DNA from: Phycisphaerales bacterium
GTDB taxonomy: Bacteria > Planctomycetota > Phycisphaerae > UBA1845
Length of the DNA: 46,403 bases
Assembly: GCA_003597935.1 (NCBI GenBank)
Contig: QZJT01000095.1
Span: forward strand, 1 to 46,403
Direction of reading: 5' to 3'
A model generated the notes under the pieces. The model did no database searches. It was not told the DNA's origin and saw nothing but the letters and a program-made list of their open reading frames with translations. Of the stretch, positions 8,766-20,066 are shown in pieces (the stretch's first letter is position 1; each line of letters opens with the position of its first letter). A program made the translations under genes and the position numbers.

Positions 8766-9095
8766 GCCGTTGTGGCATTACCGCGGCGGGGCGTGTCGCT
8801 CGCGCCGGCGACTGGTTCCCCATGCCGGCCGCGCAAATCGCCCAGTTTAACAGCAACGGACACCCGTGCAGCGCGTTATAATAATCGGTTCCGAATCGCA
8901 TTGCCGCCCCGGCGCGGGTGCGGCAGAGTAAAACCGACTGCGAGCGCGTGGTTGTAGCGCGCTGATTTCGCGACCGTCGTGCGGCGGCGGCTGCGTCTTT
9001 ACAAGTATGGTGGAACGCGCGGCCTCTGGCCGACATGAAGTGTTGGAGCGGCCGGTCCTCCCGCCCCTCCGGCCCTGACCCCACGGATGGCATGA
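8766..9095 (+). other. 330-base gap upstream of the kinase-TPR gene with a consensus -10 box
   Basis: No gene is seen. TATAAT at 8877-8882 is a perfect -10 hexamer on the plus strand, but no good -35 lies 16-18 nt upstream. If used for the kinase it would give a 5' leader of about 200 nt. Confidence 0.3.
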
Positions 9096-11518
<2,423 letters not shown>

Positions 11519-11531
<13 letters not shown>

Positions 11532-12031
11532 GCGACCGCCACGCCGCCGCCGCGGGTCACGCCGCTGCCGCGGATCACGCCGCCGCCGCCGCGGGTCACG
11601 CCGCTGCCGCGGACGCCCTCCGCGCCCGCATCGACCCGTCGACGCTGCGCTGGACGTTTTCGCGCGCTTCCGGTCCGGGCGGCCAGAACGTCAACAAGAC
11701 GAGCACCCGTGTCGCGCTGCTGTTCGATCTCGACGGCTGCGCTGCGCTGTCCGACGAGGAGCGGGACCGAATCCGCTCGCGCTGCCGGCGGCGCATCGGT
11801 GACGGAGGCGTGCTGCGGATGATCTCGTCGCGCTATCGCAGCCAGTCGGCCAACCGCGAGGACGCGCTCAACCGGTTCTATGAGTTGCTGGCCGAAGCGT
11901 TGAAGCCGGTGCCGCCGCGCCGCCCGACGAAAACGCCCCGCCGCGCCAAGCGCCGCCGGCTCGAAGACAAAACGCGGCGCTCGACGACGAAAGCGCTGCG
12001 CCGCCGGCCGGGGCGGGACGGCGGGGTGTAG
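11519..12031 (+). CDS. arfB: ArfB/YaeJ-type peptidyl-tRNA hydrolase (stalled-ribosome rescue factor)
   Basis: About 170 aa from GTG 11519, which overlaps the kinase stop by 13 nt; an upstream in-frame ATG at 11477 lies wholly inside the kinase gene. The core has SRASGPGGQNVNKTSTRV, whose GGQ motif triggers hydrolysis of peptidyl-tRNA in class-I release factors. The helix SSRYRSQSANREDAL and a strongly basic C-terminal tail (KTPRRAKRRR and beyond) follow, as expected for ArfB, whose tail enters the empty mRNA channel. Unusually, the N-terminus is preceded by four histidine-alanine units encoded by a tandem repeat (11540-11614), so the true start may lie after the repeat at a non-ATG codon. The overlap suggests coupled translation with the kinase. 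Confidence 0.85.
11540..11614 (+). repeat. in-frame 18/21-bp tandem repeat at the 5' end of arfB
   Basis: Four units start at 11540, 11558, 11576 and 11597; three are 18 bp and one is 21 bp. They encode HAAAAG, HAAAAD, HAAAAAG and HAAAAD. Each begins CACGCCGC. Confidence 0.85.
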
Positions 12032-12281
12032 CTTCTGACGTTGGCACTTCGCCACGTGCGGCGCACGCTTCCTGATGGCCGTCGGAGGCAGCCCCGGGGG
12101 GGGGCAACATCGAAGCGGGCCGTGGGCAGACGCCAACCAGGGCCAGGTCCTCGCAATGGGCCGCGAAAGGGCGCATGACGAAGGACGGGCAGACCAGCAT
12201 CCGCTACGCCGGGAACAATCCGGTAAGGTCTCCGCTCGGAAGGACGCCGACTGAACCTGACGGGGCGGAAACGCTGCCGAC

Positions 12282-12640
12282 ATTGTCGTCGCCCGGTACG
12301 AAGCCTACGCCGACAACCGCCGGGCCAAGAAGACCGTCACCAACCGGGGCGTCTTGGACTCCACGGGCGTGCTTTACTACGATGGCGCCCGCGAGATCGC
12401 CGAGTACAACTCGGCCGAGACCGCAGGTGCGCTGACGCAGGCGTACGTGTGGGGCACGCAGTACGTGGACGAGTTGCTGATGATGTTTGGGCAGAATGGC
12501 GCCTACTTCGCCTGGCAGGACGCCAATTGGAAAGTCATCGGTCTGACCACCCCCGGCGGGCGCCTCGCCGAGGAGTACAACTACACCCCCTACGGCCGGG
12601 TGCTCGCCCGCCGCCACACCGTCTTCGGCGACGGCGACCG
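12282..12640 (+). pseudogene. Rhs/YD-repeat core remnant (C-terminal part of the core)
   Basis: One frame reads VARYEAYADNRRAKKTVTN, then VLYYDGAREIAEYNS, AYVWGTQYVDELLMM, WQDANWKVIGLT and EEYNYTPYGRVL. These are the consecutive hallmarks of the end of an Rhs core (YD repeats form a beta-cage that encapsulates a toxin). Nothing upstream extends it and after GRVL the frame runs into unrelated sequence, so the long N-terminal repeats and the variable toxin tip are missing. It is a fragment, not a functional gene. It lies just before the restriction-like operon; a second Rhs remnant lies just after it at 20591-21293, on the same strand. The 250 bases between arfB and this remnant hold nothing I recognise. 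Confidence 0.7.
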
Positions 12641-12675
12641 GGGTGCTCGCCGTGCCTCGCCGCGCAGGATCGTGC

Positions 12676-12704
12676 GTGACGACGCGAGGGGGTGGGGGTA
12701 TACT
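12676..12704 (+). promoter_or_regulatory. candidate sigma-70-like promoter of the restriction-like operon
   Basis: GTGACG (12676-12681), a 17-nt spacer and TATACT (12699-12704). The -10 box ends 75 nt before the GTG of the helicase gene. It lies after the Rhs remnant, so it may have arrived with the operon. Confidence 0.45.
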
Positions 12705-12779
12705 GGCGGAGACCGAGTCAGACTGCCGCGCCGACCGGCCGCCGGATGACGACAGGGACCGCGATCGCCGGGGGCAATC

Positions 12780-15700
12780 GTGCCGAACCGTACCAGCAGC
12801 ACAGGCAGCGAGCTTTTTATCGTCGATAACAGCGACGCGGACTGGAAGGTCTCGCGATACCTGCACGACTGGTGTCAGCTCTGCAAGTCAATCGACATTG
12901 CGACCGGGTACTTCGAGATCGGCGCACTCCTGGCCCTAAAGGAGGAGTGGCAGAAGGTGGACCACGTCCGAGTCCTCATGGGGGACGAAGTCTCCCTGCG
13001 AACGCACGACGCGTTCGTGCGAGGACTCGCCGCCGTCGAGAACCGGCTCGACCGCAGCTTGGAGACGGAGAAGCTCCGGAACGACTTTCTTGTAGGCGTC
13101 CCCGCAATCGTCAAGGCGATCGCGGATCGGAAGATCAAGTGCCGCGTGTACCGAAAGGACAAGTTCCACGCCAAGGCGTATATTACACACGCCCGTATGG
13201 AAGTCGTGGGTTCGTCCGCCCTGGTCGGTTCGTCAAACTTCACACTACCCGGCATCACACAGAACATCGAACTGAACGTGCAGATCACCGGTCGCCCCGT
13301 GACCGTCCTCCAGGAATGGTACGAGGAGCATTGGCGCGACGCCGAGGACGTCACGTCCGCAATTCTGCGCGTCATCGAGCGCCATAGCCGTGAATACAAA
13401 CCCTTCGACGTCTACGCCAAGGCACTCGCCGAGTTCTTTCGCGCTCACGAGATGACCGGCGACGAGTGGGACCAGGCCGGCTCTCGGATGTTCCCCGTTC
13501 TCGACCAGTATCAGCGCGAAGGCTATCGCAACCTGCTCAAGGTCGCGGAGACGTACAACGGTGCGTTTCTGTGCGACGGCGTTGGGCTGGGCAAGACCTT
13601 CATCGGCCTGATGCTCATCGAACGACTGATCCGCGATAAGAAGAACGTCATGCTGCTGGTTCCCAAGTCCGCTCGTGAAGCCGTCTGGGAGCCTGCGCTG
13701 AGACGCTACCTCCCGAATCTCCACCGCGGCTTCGCGAATCTGCTCGTGTTCTCGCACACGGACCTCCAGCGCGGCGGCGAGTTCCCGGAAGACTTCGAGC
13801 GCATGCGCGAGCAGGCTGACGCCATCGTCATCGACGAGGCCCACCACTTTCGCAACCCCGGCACGCTCGGCCAGCCGGCGCAGGAAGTGGAGTCCGTGGA
13901 CAAATCGGGTCGGATTCGCGGTGAGGGGCGTGTGCGCCCATCCCGGTATCGGCAATTGAAACACATCATTGACGGGCCGAACGGGGATAAACAGGTCTAC
14001 TTCTTGACAGCAACGCCCATCAACAACAAGCTCGCCGACTTCCGCCACATGGTCGAGTTGTTCTGTGACGGACGCGACGACTACTTCGCCCGCGTCGGCA
14101 TACACTCCCTCCGCGGCCATTTCGTCAAGATGGAGCGTGACCTGCGGCGACTCACGCAGGTGGGCGATTCCGACGGCGACGCGGCCACCGACCTTGCCGA
14201 GGCAGAGCGCGTGCTCGCCGGCGATCAACTCTTCCACGCGCTGGTCGTCCAGCGCAGCCGTGCCTACGTCCGGCGGAGCCAGTTGCAGAGCGGGGCGAGC
14301 GTCGCGAGTTTTCCCGAGCGCGAACCGCCGCACGTCGCGGAATACTCCGTCAAGAAGACGTACGGCCGCCTGCTGAAGCTGATCGACGACGCCTTCAATA
14401 AGAACAAACCGCTTTTCGTGCTGGCGATGTACTACCCGCTGTTCTATTACAAGGGGCCGGAGGAATTGATGGACCGCTTCGCCGAGAATCGCCAGAAGCA
14501 GGTCGTCAGCCTGATCCGTGTACAATTCCTGAAGCGCTTCGAGAGTTCAGCCCGCGCCTTCGAGCGTTCCTGCGAGCGATTGCTGGTCCGCCTGCTGGCA
14601 TTCGTGACACGATACAGCGAGACGAACGCCGAAAAGCGCCAACTCGAACGGTGGAAGGGGCAAAACGGCGAGCTAATCGACCACGTCCTGCAACACCAGC
14701 ATGAACTCTGGGGCGACGACGAAGACGATGAGACACTGGAAGACCTTGTCACTGAAGAACTGTTGGAACGATTTGACGACCTTGACAGAGAGACGTTCAA
14801 GATCGAGGAGATGTTGAAGGAGACGTTTCTCGACCTTAGCGAGATCGCCAAGTTTCTGGACGAGTTGCGCAAGTTTACGCCCGGGCACGACGACAAGCTC
14901 AAGGCGTTGCTCAAACTGCTCAAGACAGACCCGGTGCTCCGTCGGCACAAGGTCCTGATCTTCACCGAGTTCGCCGACACGGCGCGTTACCTTGAACAGG
15001 AACTGAAAAGCGCGGGCATCACAGGTCTCGACCGGATCGATAGCTCCACGAAGCGCAAGCGCAGCGATGTCATCCGGGCGTTCGCACCCTACTACAACGA
15101 CTCATCGTCCGCGGAGTTGTCCCGCAATGGCGTAGACGAGACCCGCATCCTGATTTCGACTGACGTGCTGTCGGAGGGGCTGAACCTCCAGGACGCCACA
15201 CGTCTCATCAACTACGACCTCCACTGGAACCCCGTCCGGCTCATGCAACGGATCGGCCGTGTGGACCGCCGCCTGAACCCTGAGATTGAGGCGAAGCTCC
15301 TGGCCGACCATCCGGACCAGCAGCCGCTCCGCGGCAAGGTCGCCTACTGGAACTTCCTGCCGCCGGACGAACTCGACGAATTGCTCCGCCTCTACGGCCG
15401 CGTCGTGCACAAGACGCTACGCATCTCGCGCACGTTCGGCATCGAGGGGCGGAAACTCCTGCGCCCAGATGATGATTACGACGCCCTACGCGAGTTCAAC
15501 GAGGCGTACGAAGGCGCCACCAGCACGACGGAAGCGATGCACCTGGAGTTCCAACGCCTGTTGCAGGACGACCCGCAGTTGGAGGCGCGCCTTCGTGCCC
15601 TGCCGAACAAGGTATTCAGCGGCAAAGAGCACCCGACGCCGGGCACAAGGGCCGTTTTCTTCTGTGTCGCGCTGCCCGGCCGCCCCATCGCGGACCCGAC

Positions 15701-15980
15701 GCCCGCGGAAGCCGCCGAGGGTCTCTGGTCCATCGAACGCGGCCCGGTTCAGTGGTATCTGTACCAGATCGCCGACGACCAGATCGTCGAGGACCCTGCC
15801 CAGATCGTGGACGCAATCCGATGCACGCCGGACACGCCGCGGCATTGCACGCTCGAACCCCGCACGCTCGCCGACATCCGCGCCAGGGTCGAGACGCACG
15901 TCAAGAACACGTATCTGAAACGTGTGCAGGCGCCCGTCGGCGTCAAACCGGTCATCAAGTGCTGGATGGAGTTGAGCTAA
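12780..15980 (+). CDS. phospholipase D-like nuclease fused to SNF2/RapA-type helicase (restriction-like translocase)
   Basis: 1066 aa from GTG 12780, preceded by a G-rich ribosome-binding stretch. Residues about 10-200 are a PLD-type nuclease domain with one HKD-like motif: KFHAKAYI (His130, Lys132) and GSSNFT (150-155); such domains usually dimerise to build one active site. From about 235 an SF2 helicase follows: CDGVGLGKT Walker A 265-273, DEAH 352-355, TATP 410-413, then a helical insertion, and the second RecA lobe with LISTDVLSEGLNLQD and QRIGRVDR (from 823). A C-terminal region of about 240 aa has no obvious family. The domain order suggests ATP-driven DNA translocation coupled to cleavage. 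It is 13 nt upstream of the 83-aa gene and in one operon with the methyltransferase, which would mark self DNA. All key motifs are intact. Confidence 0.88.
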   Translation: MPNRTSSTGSELFIVDNSDADWKVSRYLHDWCQLCKSIDIATGYFEIGALLALKEEWQKVDHVRVLMGDEVSLRTHDAFVRGLAAVENRLDRSLETEKLRNDFLVGVPAIVKAIADRKIKCRVYRKDKFHAKAYITHARMEVVGSSALVGSSNFTLPGITQNIELNVQITGRPVTVLQEWYEEHWRDAEDVTSAILRVIERHSREYKPFDVYAKALAEFFRAHEMTGDEWDQAGSRMFPVLDQYQREGYRNLLKVAETYNGAFLCDGVGLGKTFIGLMLIERLIRDKKNVMLLVPKSAREAVWEPALRRYLPNLHRGFANLLVFSHTDLQRGGEFPEDFERMREQADAIVIDEAHHFRNPGTLGQPAQEVESVDKSGRIRGEGRVRPSRYRQLKHIIDGPNGDKQVYFLTATPINNKLADFRHMVELFCDGRDDYFARVGIHSLRGHFVKMERDLRRLTQVGDSDGDAATDLAEAERVLAGDQLFHALVVQRSRAYVRRSQLQSGASVASFPEREPPHVAEYSVKKTYGRLLKLIDDAFNKNKPLFVLAMYYPLFYYKGPEELMDRFAENRQKQVVSLIRVQFLKRFESSARAFERSCERLLVRLLAFVTRYSETNAEKRQLERWKGQNGELIDHVLQHQHELWGDDEDDETLEDLVTEELLERFDDLDRETFKIEEMLKETFLDLSEIAKFLDELRKFTPGHDDKLKALLKLLKTDPVLRRHKVLIFTEFADTARYLEQELKSAGITGLDRIDSSTKRKRSDVIRAFAPYYNDSSSAELSRNGVDETRILISTDVLSEGLNLQDATRLINYDLHWNPVRLMQRIGRVDRRLNPEIEAKLLADHPDQQPLRGKVAYWNFLPPDELDELLRLYGRVVHKTLRISRTFGIEGRKLLRPDDDYDALREFNEAYEGATSTTEAMHLEFQRLLQDDPQLEARLRALPNKVFSGKEHPTPGTRAVFFCVALPGRPIADPTPAEAAEGLWSIERGPVQWYLYQIADDQIVEDPAQIVDAIRCTPDTPRHCTLEPRTLADIRARVETHVKNTYLKRVQAPVGVKPVIKCWMELS

Positions 15981-15993
15981 GGGAGATCGCCGC

Positions 15994-16245
15994 ATGGAGA
16001 TCGTAAGGGACTCTTCCGGACAACCGTACATTGACGTGCGATTGCGACTCGGCGAGCACGTCCGCGTCACTCGAATCGCCGCGGGCAATCCGGGCTATGG
16101 TTGCCCGACGCTTCGTATTCAGATTCGCGACGCCAAAGGACATCTACGTCAGGGACCGGAGATCCCGCTCGACGTACTGGGTTGCGTTATCGCGGCGTGC
16201 ATTGACCTGGTTCGCCCGGAGGCTGACGCCGATGGCCAAGGATGA
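15994..16245 (+). CDS. small protein of unknown function between helicase and methyltransferase
   Basis: 83 aa, start ATG 15994 with GGGAGATCGCCGC upstream; 13 nt after the helicase stop and overlapping the methyltransferase start by 14 nt, so translation is probably coupled. The sequence reads as alternating strands followed by one helix: YIDVRLRLGEHVRVTRI, LRIQIRDAKGHLRQG, then PEIPLDVLGCVIAACIDLV. No signal peptide, membrane helix or cysteine cluster is seen. The strand-strand-strand-helix pattern and small size would fit a PC4-like single-strand-binding fold, but this is only a guess from pattern. Position and overlap argue that it is a true component of the system rather than a chance frame. 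Confidence 0.65.
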   Translation: MEIVRDSSGQPYIDVRLRLGEHVRVTRIAAGNPGYGCPTLRIQIRDAKGHLRQGPEIPLDVLGCVIAACIDLVRPEADADGQG

Positions 16246-19200
16246 CTCCAACCCGCTGGGCGCCATCCGCACGTTCCCGCAACTGGTCAAATACCTTCGC
16301 GACGAGCTTGGCTGGCCCATCGAATCGGACGACTTCGAGGAACTTACGTTCGACTGGGATCCCGCGACGGAACTCGGCCTGGACGCCAAAACGGCCGCCA
16401 AGGTGCAGGAGGTCAAGCAACTCCGACCGTTCCTGAACGACCAGTCCTGGGGCATCTTCTTCGTCAAGTTCGAGCCGAAGCGGTTGCCCGTTGTCGCGCT
16501 TCGACGGCTGTTGGCACGGCTCGTCGTCAGGAATCGAGCATCGGCAAGGAAATCCGAACGTGCGGCATGGAAACTCCACGACCTGCTGTTCATTTCCCAG
16601 TACGGCGAAGGCGACCACCGCCAGATCAGCTTTGCCCACTTCGCCGACGAAGACGAGAACCTCCCGACGCTCAGGGTGGTCGGCTGGGACGGTGACGACA
16701 CCAAGCTCAAGCTCGACCACGTCCATCGCGAACTCACCACGAAGATGCGGTTCGCGCCCGCGGACCGCGCAAACGTGGACGCCTGGCGGGACCGCTGGTC
16801 CTCCGCTTTCACCCTGCGCGTCCGGGAAGTCGTCAAGACCAGTCGGGAACTGGCGGTGGCACTCGCTCAGCTTGCCCAGCGCATCCGCAGGAAAGTCAAC
16901 GCCGCCCTGGAAATCGAAACCGAGCGCGGCCCGCTGCGCAAGCTCATGGCCGCCTTCCGCGAGGGGCTCATTCACGACCTGACCGAGGACGACTTCGCCG
17001 ACATGTACGCCCAGACCATCAGCTACGGCCTGCTCAGCGCCCGAATCTCGCGCTACGCCGGCCCCGGCGAGCCGGGCATCCTCACCGCCGACAACCTGAC
17101 CGACATGGTCCCGCTGACGAATCCCTTCCTGCGCGACCTGTTCCAGACCTTCCTGCACGTCGGCGGGCGTCGAAACGGCGCCGGCCGCAACGGCCACATC
17201 GACTTCGACGAACTCGGCGTCAGTGAAGTCGTCGAACTGCTGCGCGCCGCCCAGATGGATGCCGTCCTGCGCGACTTTGGCAGGCGCAACCCCCAGGAAG
17301 ACCCCGTCATCCACTTTTACGAGTGGTTTCTGAGGGAATACGACCGCAAGAAGCGAATGCAGCGCGGCGTGTTCTACACTCCCAAGCCCGTCGTATCCTA
17401 CATCGTCCGGAGCGTCCATGAGCTGCTCCAGACCGAGTTCGGCCTGAAGGACGGCCTCGCCGACACCACAACCTGGGGCCAGATGCTCCGCAAGCACAAG
17501 GGCCTCAAGCTACCCACGATCACGGTGCTGAAGCCCGACTCGCCCGACCTGATCGATCAGCCAATCGACCCGGCCACCCCGTTTGTGCAGATACTCGACC
17601 CGGCGGTTGGCACGGCCACGTTCCTGGTCGAGGTCATCGACGTGATTCACCGGACGATGGTCGCCAAGTGGAAGAAGCAAGGCCACACGGAGATGTTCGA
17701 CATCCCCCGGCTCTGGAACGAGTACGTCCCGGTCCACCTGCTCCCGCGCCTGCACGGTTACGAGCTGATGATGGCCCCGTACGCCATCGCCCACATGAAG
17801 ATCGGCCTCAAGCTCTTCGAGACCGGTTACAAGTTCGGCTCCGGCGAGCGCGCCCGCGTCTACCTCACCAACGCCCTCGAACCGCCGCAGGACTTCTCCG
17901 ACACCTTTGAGCAGATGGCCCCGGCGCTGGCCCACGAAGCGAAAGCCGTCAACGACGTGAAGCGGCATCAGCGGTTTACGGTGGTGATCGGAAACCCGCC
18001 GTACTCGGTCTCGTCTTGGAACACCGGCACATGGATTACCGGTCTTGCGGAAGACTATAAACGGACCGTGCGCTTAGAGGAGTCACAGATTCAGGCTCTG
18101 TCCAACGACTACATCAAGTTTCTAAGGCTTGCTGAATGGCAAATCGAGCAGGCGCGCAGCGGGATAGTGGGAATGATTACCGGGCACGGTTATCTGCACG
18201 GCACCCAACCGCGCGATCTGCGAGACCATCTGAGCAGCACATTCGCGAGATGTCTGTGCCTGGACTTGCACGGCAGCATCCGTCGCATCGGAACAGACGA
18301 CGCCGAGGACGAACCGGTCTTCGAGATCATGACCGGAGTGGCGATCATAGTTGCATCCGCGAAGTCCGTTGTCCAAGCAAGGGGCGTTGCCGCGTTGTCA
18401 TCGTTAACGGGACGACTTGCGAGCAAGTTTGCATATTTGACCGAGAAGACAGCCGTGGGTGCTTCGTTTGAATGTGCTGCTCACAAGCCGGCTCCTCGAT
18501 ATTTCCACTTCGCCCCCGCATCAACTGCGGAAGATGTTGCCACAGAGTATCAACAGTGGCCGGATCTGCCAGACATTTTCGGGACGGGTAACAGGCAAGC
18601 GGACAAGGAAACGTCTTGGGCAACAGGCTTTGCTAGTCAACAAGATGACCTCGCGATGTCCTTCTCCCGCGCCGAAGTCAAAGAGAAGATGGAGGCGCTG
18701 GCCGCCTCTCATACTTTCGATGAGTTGAACGACAAGTACAGACTTTGCACTACCAACCAATGGAATTACGATGAGGCGAAGCGCTTCGCTCGTCGCGGGG
18801 ATTGGCAGGAACATGTCGGGCAGGTGGCATATCGACCCTTTGACCGACGATGGACGGTACGGCACAAGAACGTTTTGACGATTCTGCGCAATCACGTGAT
18901 GTCGCAACTGACCGGGCGATCCGCTCACAATCTTGCTCTGATTTGTTCCCGCGCCGTCAACGACCTCGTCTTTGGTCACTGCTTCGTCACGAACGAGCCC
19001 GTGGACAAGATCTTCATCTCATCGAAGACGTCGACGAACGCATACGTCTTTCCCTTGTTTGTCGGCGCCGATGGCCTACACGGCCGGCAACGGAGACCGA
19101 ATTTCAGTCAGAGGTTTCTTGGCGGGCTTGCTGGCGCGCTAAGTGCGGAATGCTCGACCGAGCACGCAGTTCCCGAAGGTATGACGCCACGGGAAATCCT

Positions 19201-19693
19201 CGGTTACATCTACGCCGTTCTCCACAGCCCAAGCTATCGCAGACGTTACCGAGAGTTTCTCAAGGTTGATTTCCCTCGCGTTCCACGTCCCGGCGGCTTG
19301 CGCCTGTTCGGGGCGCTGGCCCGGCTCGGTTCCGAGTTAATGGACTTACACCTGCTTGAAGCGCCGCCGCTAGGCAAGTCGATCACCACGTACGTAGGTC
19401 CATCGGGGCCAGAGATGGAGAAGGTGAGCTACGTCCACGGTACGGTCTGGCTGGACAAGAAGCACACATGCGGCTTTGCCGGCGTGCCCGAGGCGGTCTG
19501 GAACTTCCACATCGGCGGCTACCAGGTCTGCCACAAGTGGCTCAAGGACCGCAAGGGCCGCACGCTGAGCAAAGACGACATCGCCCACTACCAGAAGATC
19601 GTCGTCGCCATCAGTGAGACCATTCGTATCATGGCCGAGATCGACAGGGTCATCGACAAGCACGGCGGCTGGCCCGGCGCATTTGTCACCTGA
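16232..19693 (+). CDS. N6-adenine DNA methyltransferase with Type ISP-like C-terminal specificity domain
   Basis: 1153 aa. ATG 16232 is chosen because MAKDDSNP starts a coherent N-terminus and overlaps the 83-aa gene; the frame is open further upstream but reads as out-of-frame 83-aa gene. Residues 1-340 are a helical N-terminal region (WGIFFVKFEPKRLPV at 73). The methyltransferase follows: YEWFLREYDRKKRMQRGVFY and TP (motif X, 363-384), DPAVGTATF (motif I, SAM binding, 456-464) and IGNPPY (motif IV, catalytic, 586-591), the set found in gamma-type N6-adenine enzymes. The C-terminal half is a target-recognition region with ILGYIYAVLHSPSYRRRYRE, typical of Type ISP specificity domains. In Type ISP enzymes nuclease, helicase, methylase and specificity parts are one chain; here the helicase is a separate gene. 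The part from about 18000 to 19300 looks richer in A/T than the rest. Confidence 0.9.
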   Translation: MAKDDSNPLGAIRTFPQLVKYLRDELGWPIESDDFEELTFDWDPATELGLDAKTAAKVQEVKQLRPFLNDQSWGIFFVKFEPKRLPVVALRRLLARLVVRNRASARKSERAAWKLHDLLFISQYGEGDHRQISFAHFADEDENLPTLRVVGWDGDDTKLKLDHVHRELTTKMRFAPADRANVDAWRDRWSSAFTLRVREVVKTSRELAVALAQLAQRIRRKVNAALEIETERGPLRKLMAAFREGLIHDLTEDDFADMYAQTISYGLLSARISRYAGPGEPGILTADNLTDMVPLTNPFLRDLFQTFLHVGGRRNGAGRNGHIDFDELGVSEVVELLRAAQMDAVLRDFGRRNPQEDPVIHFYEWFLREYDRKKRMQRGVFYTPKPVVSYIVRSVHELLQTEFGLKDGLADTTTWGQMLRKHKGLKLPTITVLKPDSPDLIDQPIDPATPFVQILDPAVGTATFLVEVIDVIHRTMVAKWKKQGHTEMFDIPRLWNEYVPVHLLPRLHGYELMMAPYAIAHMKIGLKLFETGYKFGSGERARVYLTNALEPPQDFSDTFEQMAPALAHEAKAVNDVKRHQRFTVVIGNPPYSVSSWNTGTWITGLAEDYKRTVRLEESQIQALSNDYIKFLRLAEWQIEQARSGIVGMITGHGYLHGTQPRDLRDHLSSTFARCLCLDLHGSIRRIGTDDAEDEPVFEIMTGVAIIVASAKSVVQARGVAALSSLTGRLASKFAYLTEKTAVGASFECAAHKPAPRYFHFAPASTAEDVATEYQQWPDLPDIFGTGNRQADKETSWATGFASQQDDLAMSFSRAEVKEKMEALAASHTFDELNDKYRLCTTNQWNYDEAKRFARRGDWQEHVGQVAYRPFDRRWTVRHKNVLTILRNHVMSQLTGRSAHNLALICSRAVNDLVFGHCFVTNEPVDKIFISSKTSTNAYVFPLFVGADGLHGRQRRPNFSQRFLGGLAGALSAECSTEHAVPEGMTPREILGYIYAVLHSPSYRRRYREFLKVDFPRVPRPGGLRLFGALARLGSELMDLHLLEAPPLGKSITTYVGPSGPEMEKVSYVHGTVWLDKKHTCGFAGVPEAVWNFHIGGYQVCHKWLKDRKGRTLSKDDIAHYQKIVVAISETIRIMAEIDRVIDKHGGWPGAFVT

Positions 19694-19712
19694 CGTCCGA
19701 AGGGAGGGACTC

Positions 19713-20066
19713 ATGCACGAAGCGATTTATGCGCGCCTCATTGCGACGGCCCGCGCCGGCGGCGCCCGCGGAACCGTGACTTACGGGGAGATCGCACCGC
19801 TAGCGGACCTCGACATGGGCCGTCCGGACCACCGCGCGCGCATCGGAGAGATTCTCGACGAAATCTCGGCCCATGAGCACGACCACGGCCGTCCGCTGCT
19901 GTCCGCCGTGGTCGTTCATGCCGGTCCGGACGGCGGAATGCCCGGCCGCGGCTTCTTCGACATGGCAAAGCGCGTCGGAGCGCAGCGGACAAACGAAGAC
20001 GATGTGGCCTTCTTCGCCCAAGAGCTGACTCGCGTGCTCGGTTTCTGGAGAGGCCCGGGCGCTTGA
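19713..20066 (+). CDS. small conserved-looking protein of the restriction-like operon, possible MGMT/ATL-like winged helix
   Basis: 117 aa from ATG 19713, with GGAGGGAC just upstream and only 19 nt after the methyltransferase stop, so it is in the same operon. The sequence has GTVTYGEIAPLADLDMG, HRARIGEILDEISAHEH, RPLLSAVVVHAG and PGRGFFDMAKRVG. The TYGEIA - R..IG - RPLLSAVVV - G..GFF order recalls the DNA-binding winged helix of O6-alkylguanine transferases and alkyltransferase-like proteins, but there is no PCHR active-site cysteine, so no alkyl transfer is expected. From memory, similar proteins occur beside restriction-modification genes; I cannot verify that here. A role as DNA-binding accessory or regulator is inference. 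Confidence 0.65.
   Translation: MHEAIYARLIATARAGGARGTVTYGEIAPLADLDMGRPDHRARIGEILDEISAHEHDHGRPLLSAVVVHAGPDGGMPGRGFFDMAKRVGAQRTNEDDVAFFAQELTRVLGFWRGPGA

Noticed and set aside
16031..16231. Upstream extension of the methyltransferase to base 16031
   Set aside because: The added residues are Ser/Arg-rich and are the out-of-frame reading of the 83-aa gene; ATG 16232 gives a coherent start.
13245..17497. Minus-strand frames of 426 and 436 codons opposite the helicase and methyltransferase genes
   Set aside because: No motifs; antisense to well-supported genes with all catalytic residues.
12780..20066. Complete DISARM or BREX system
   Set aside because: No DrmA/DrmB-like, PglZ-like or BrxC-like gene is present; only the helicase, PLD and methylase features overlap with DISARM.
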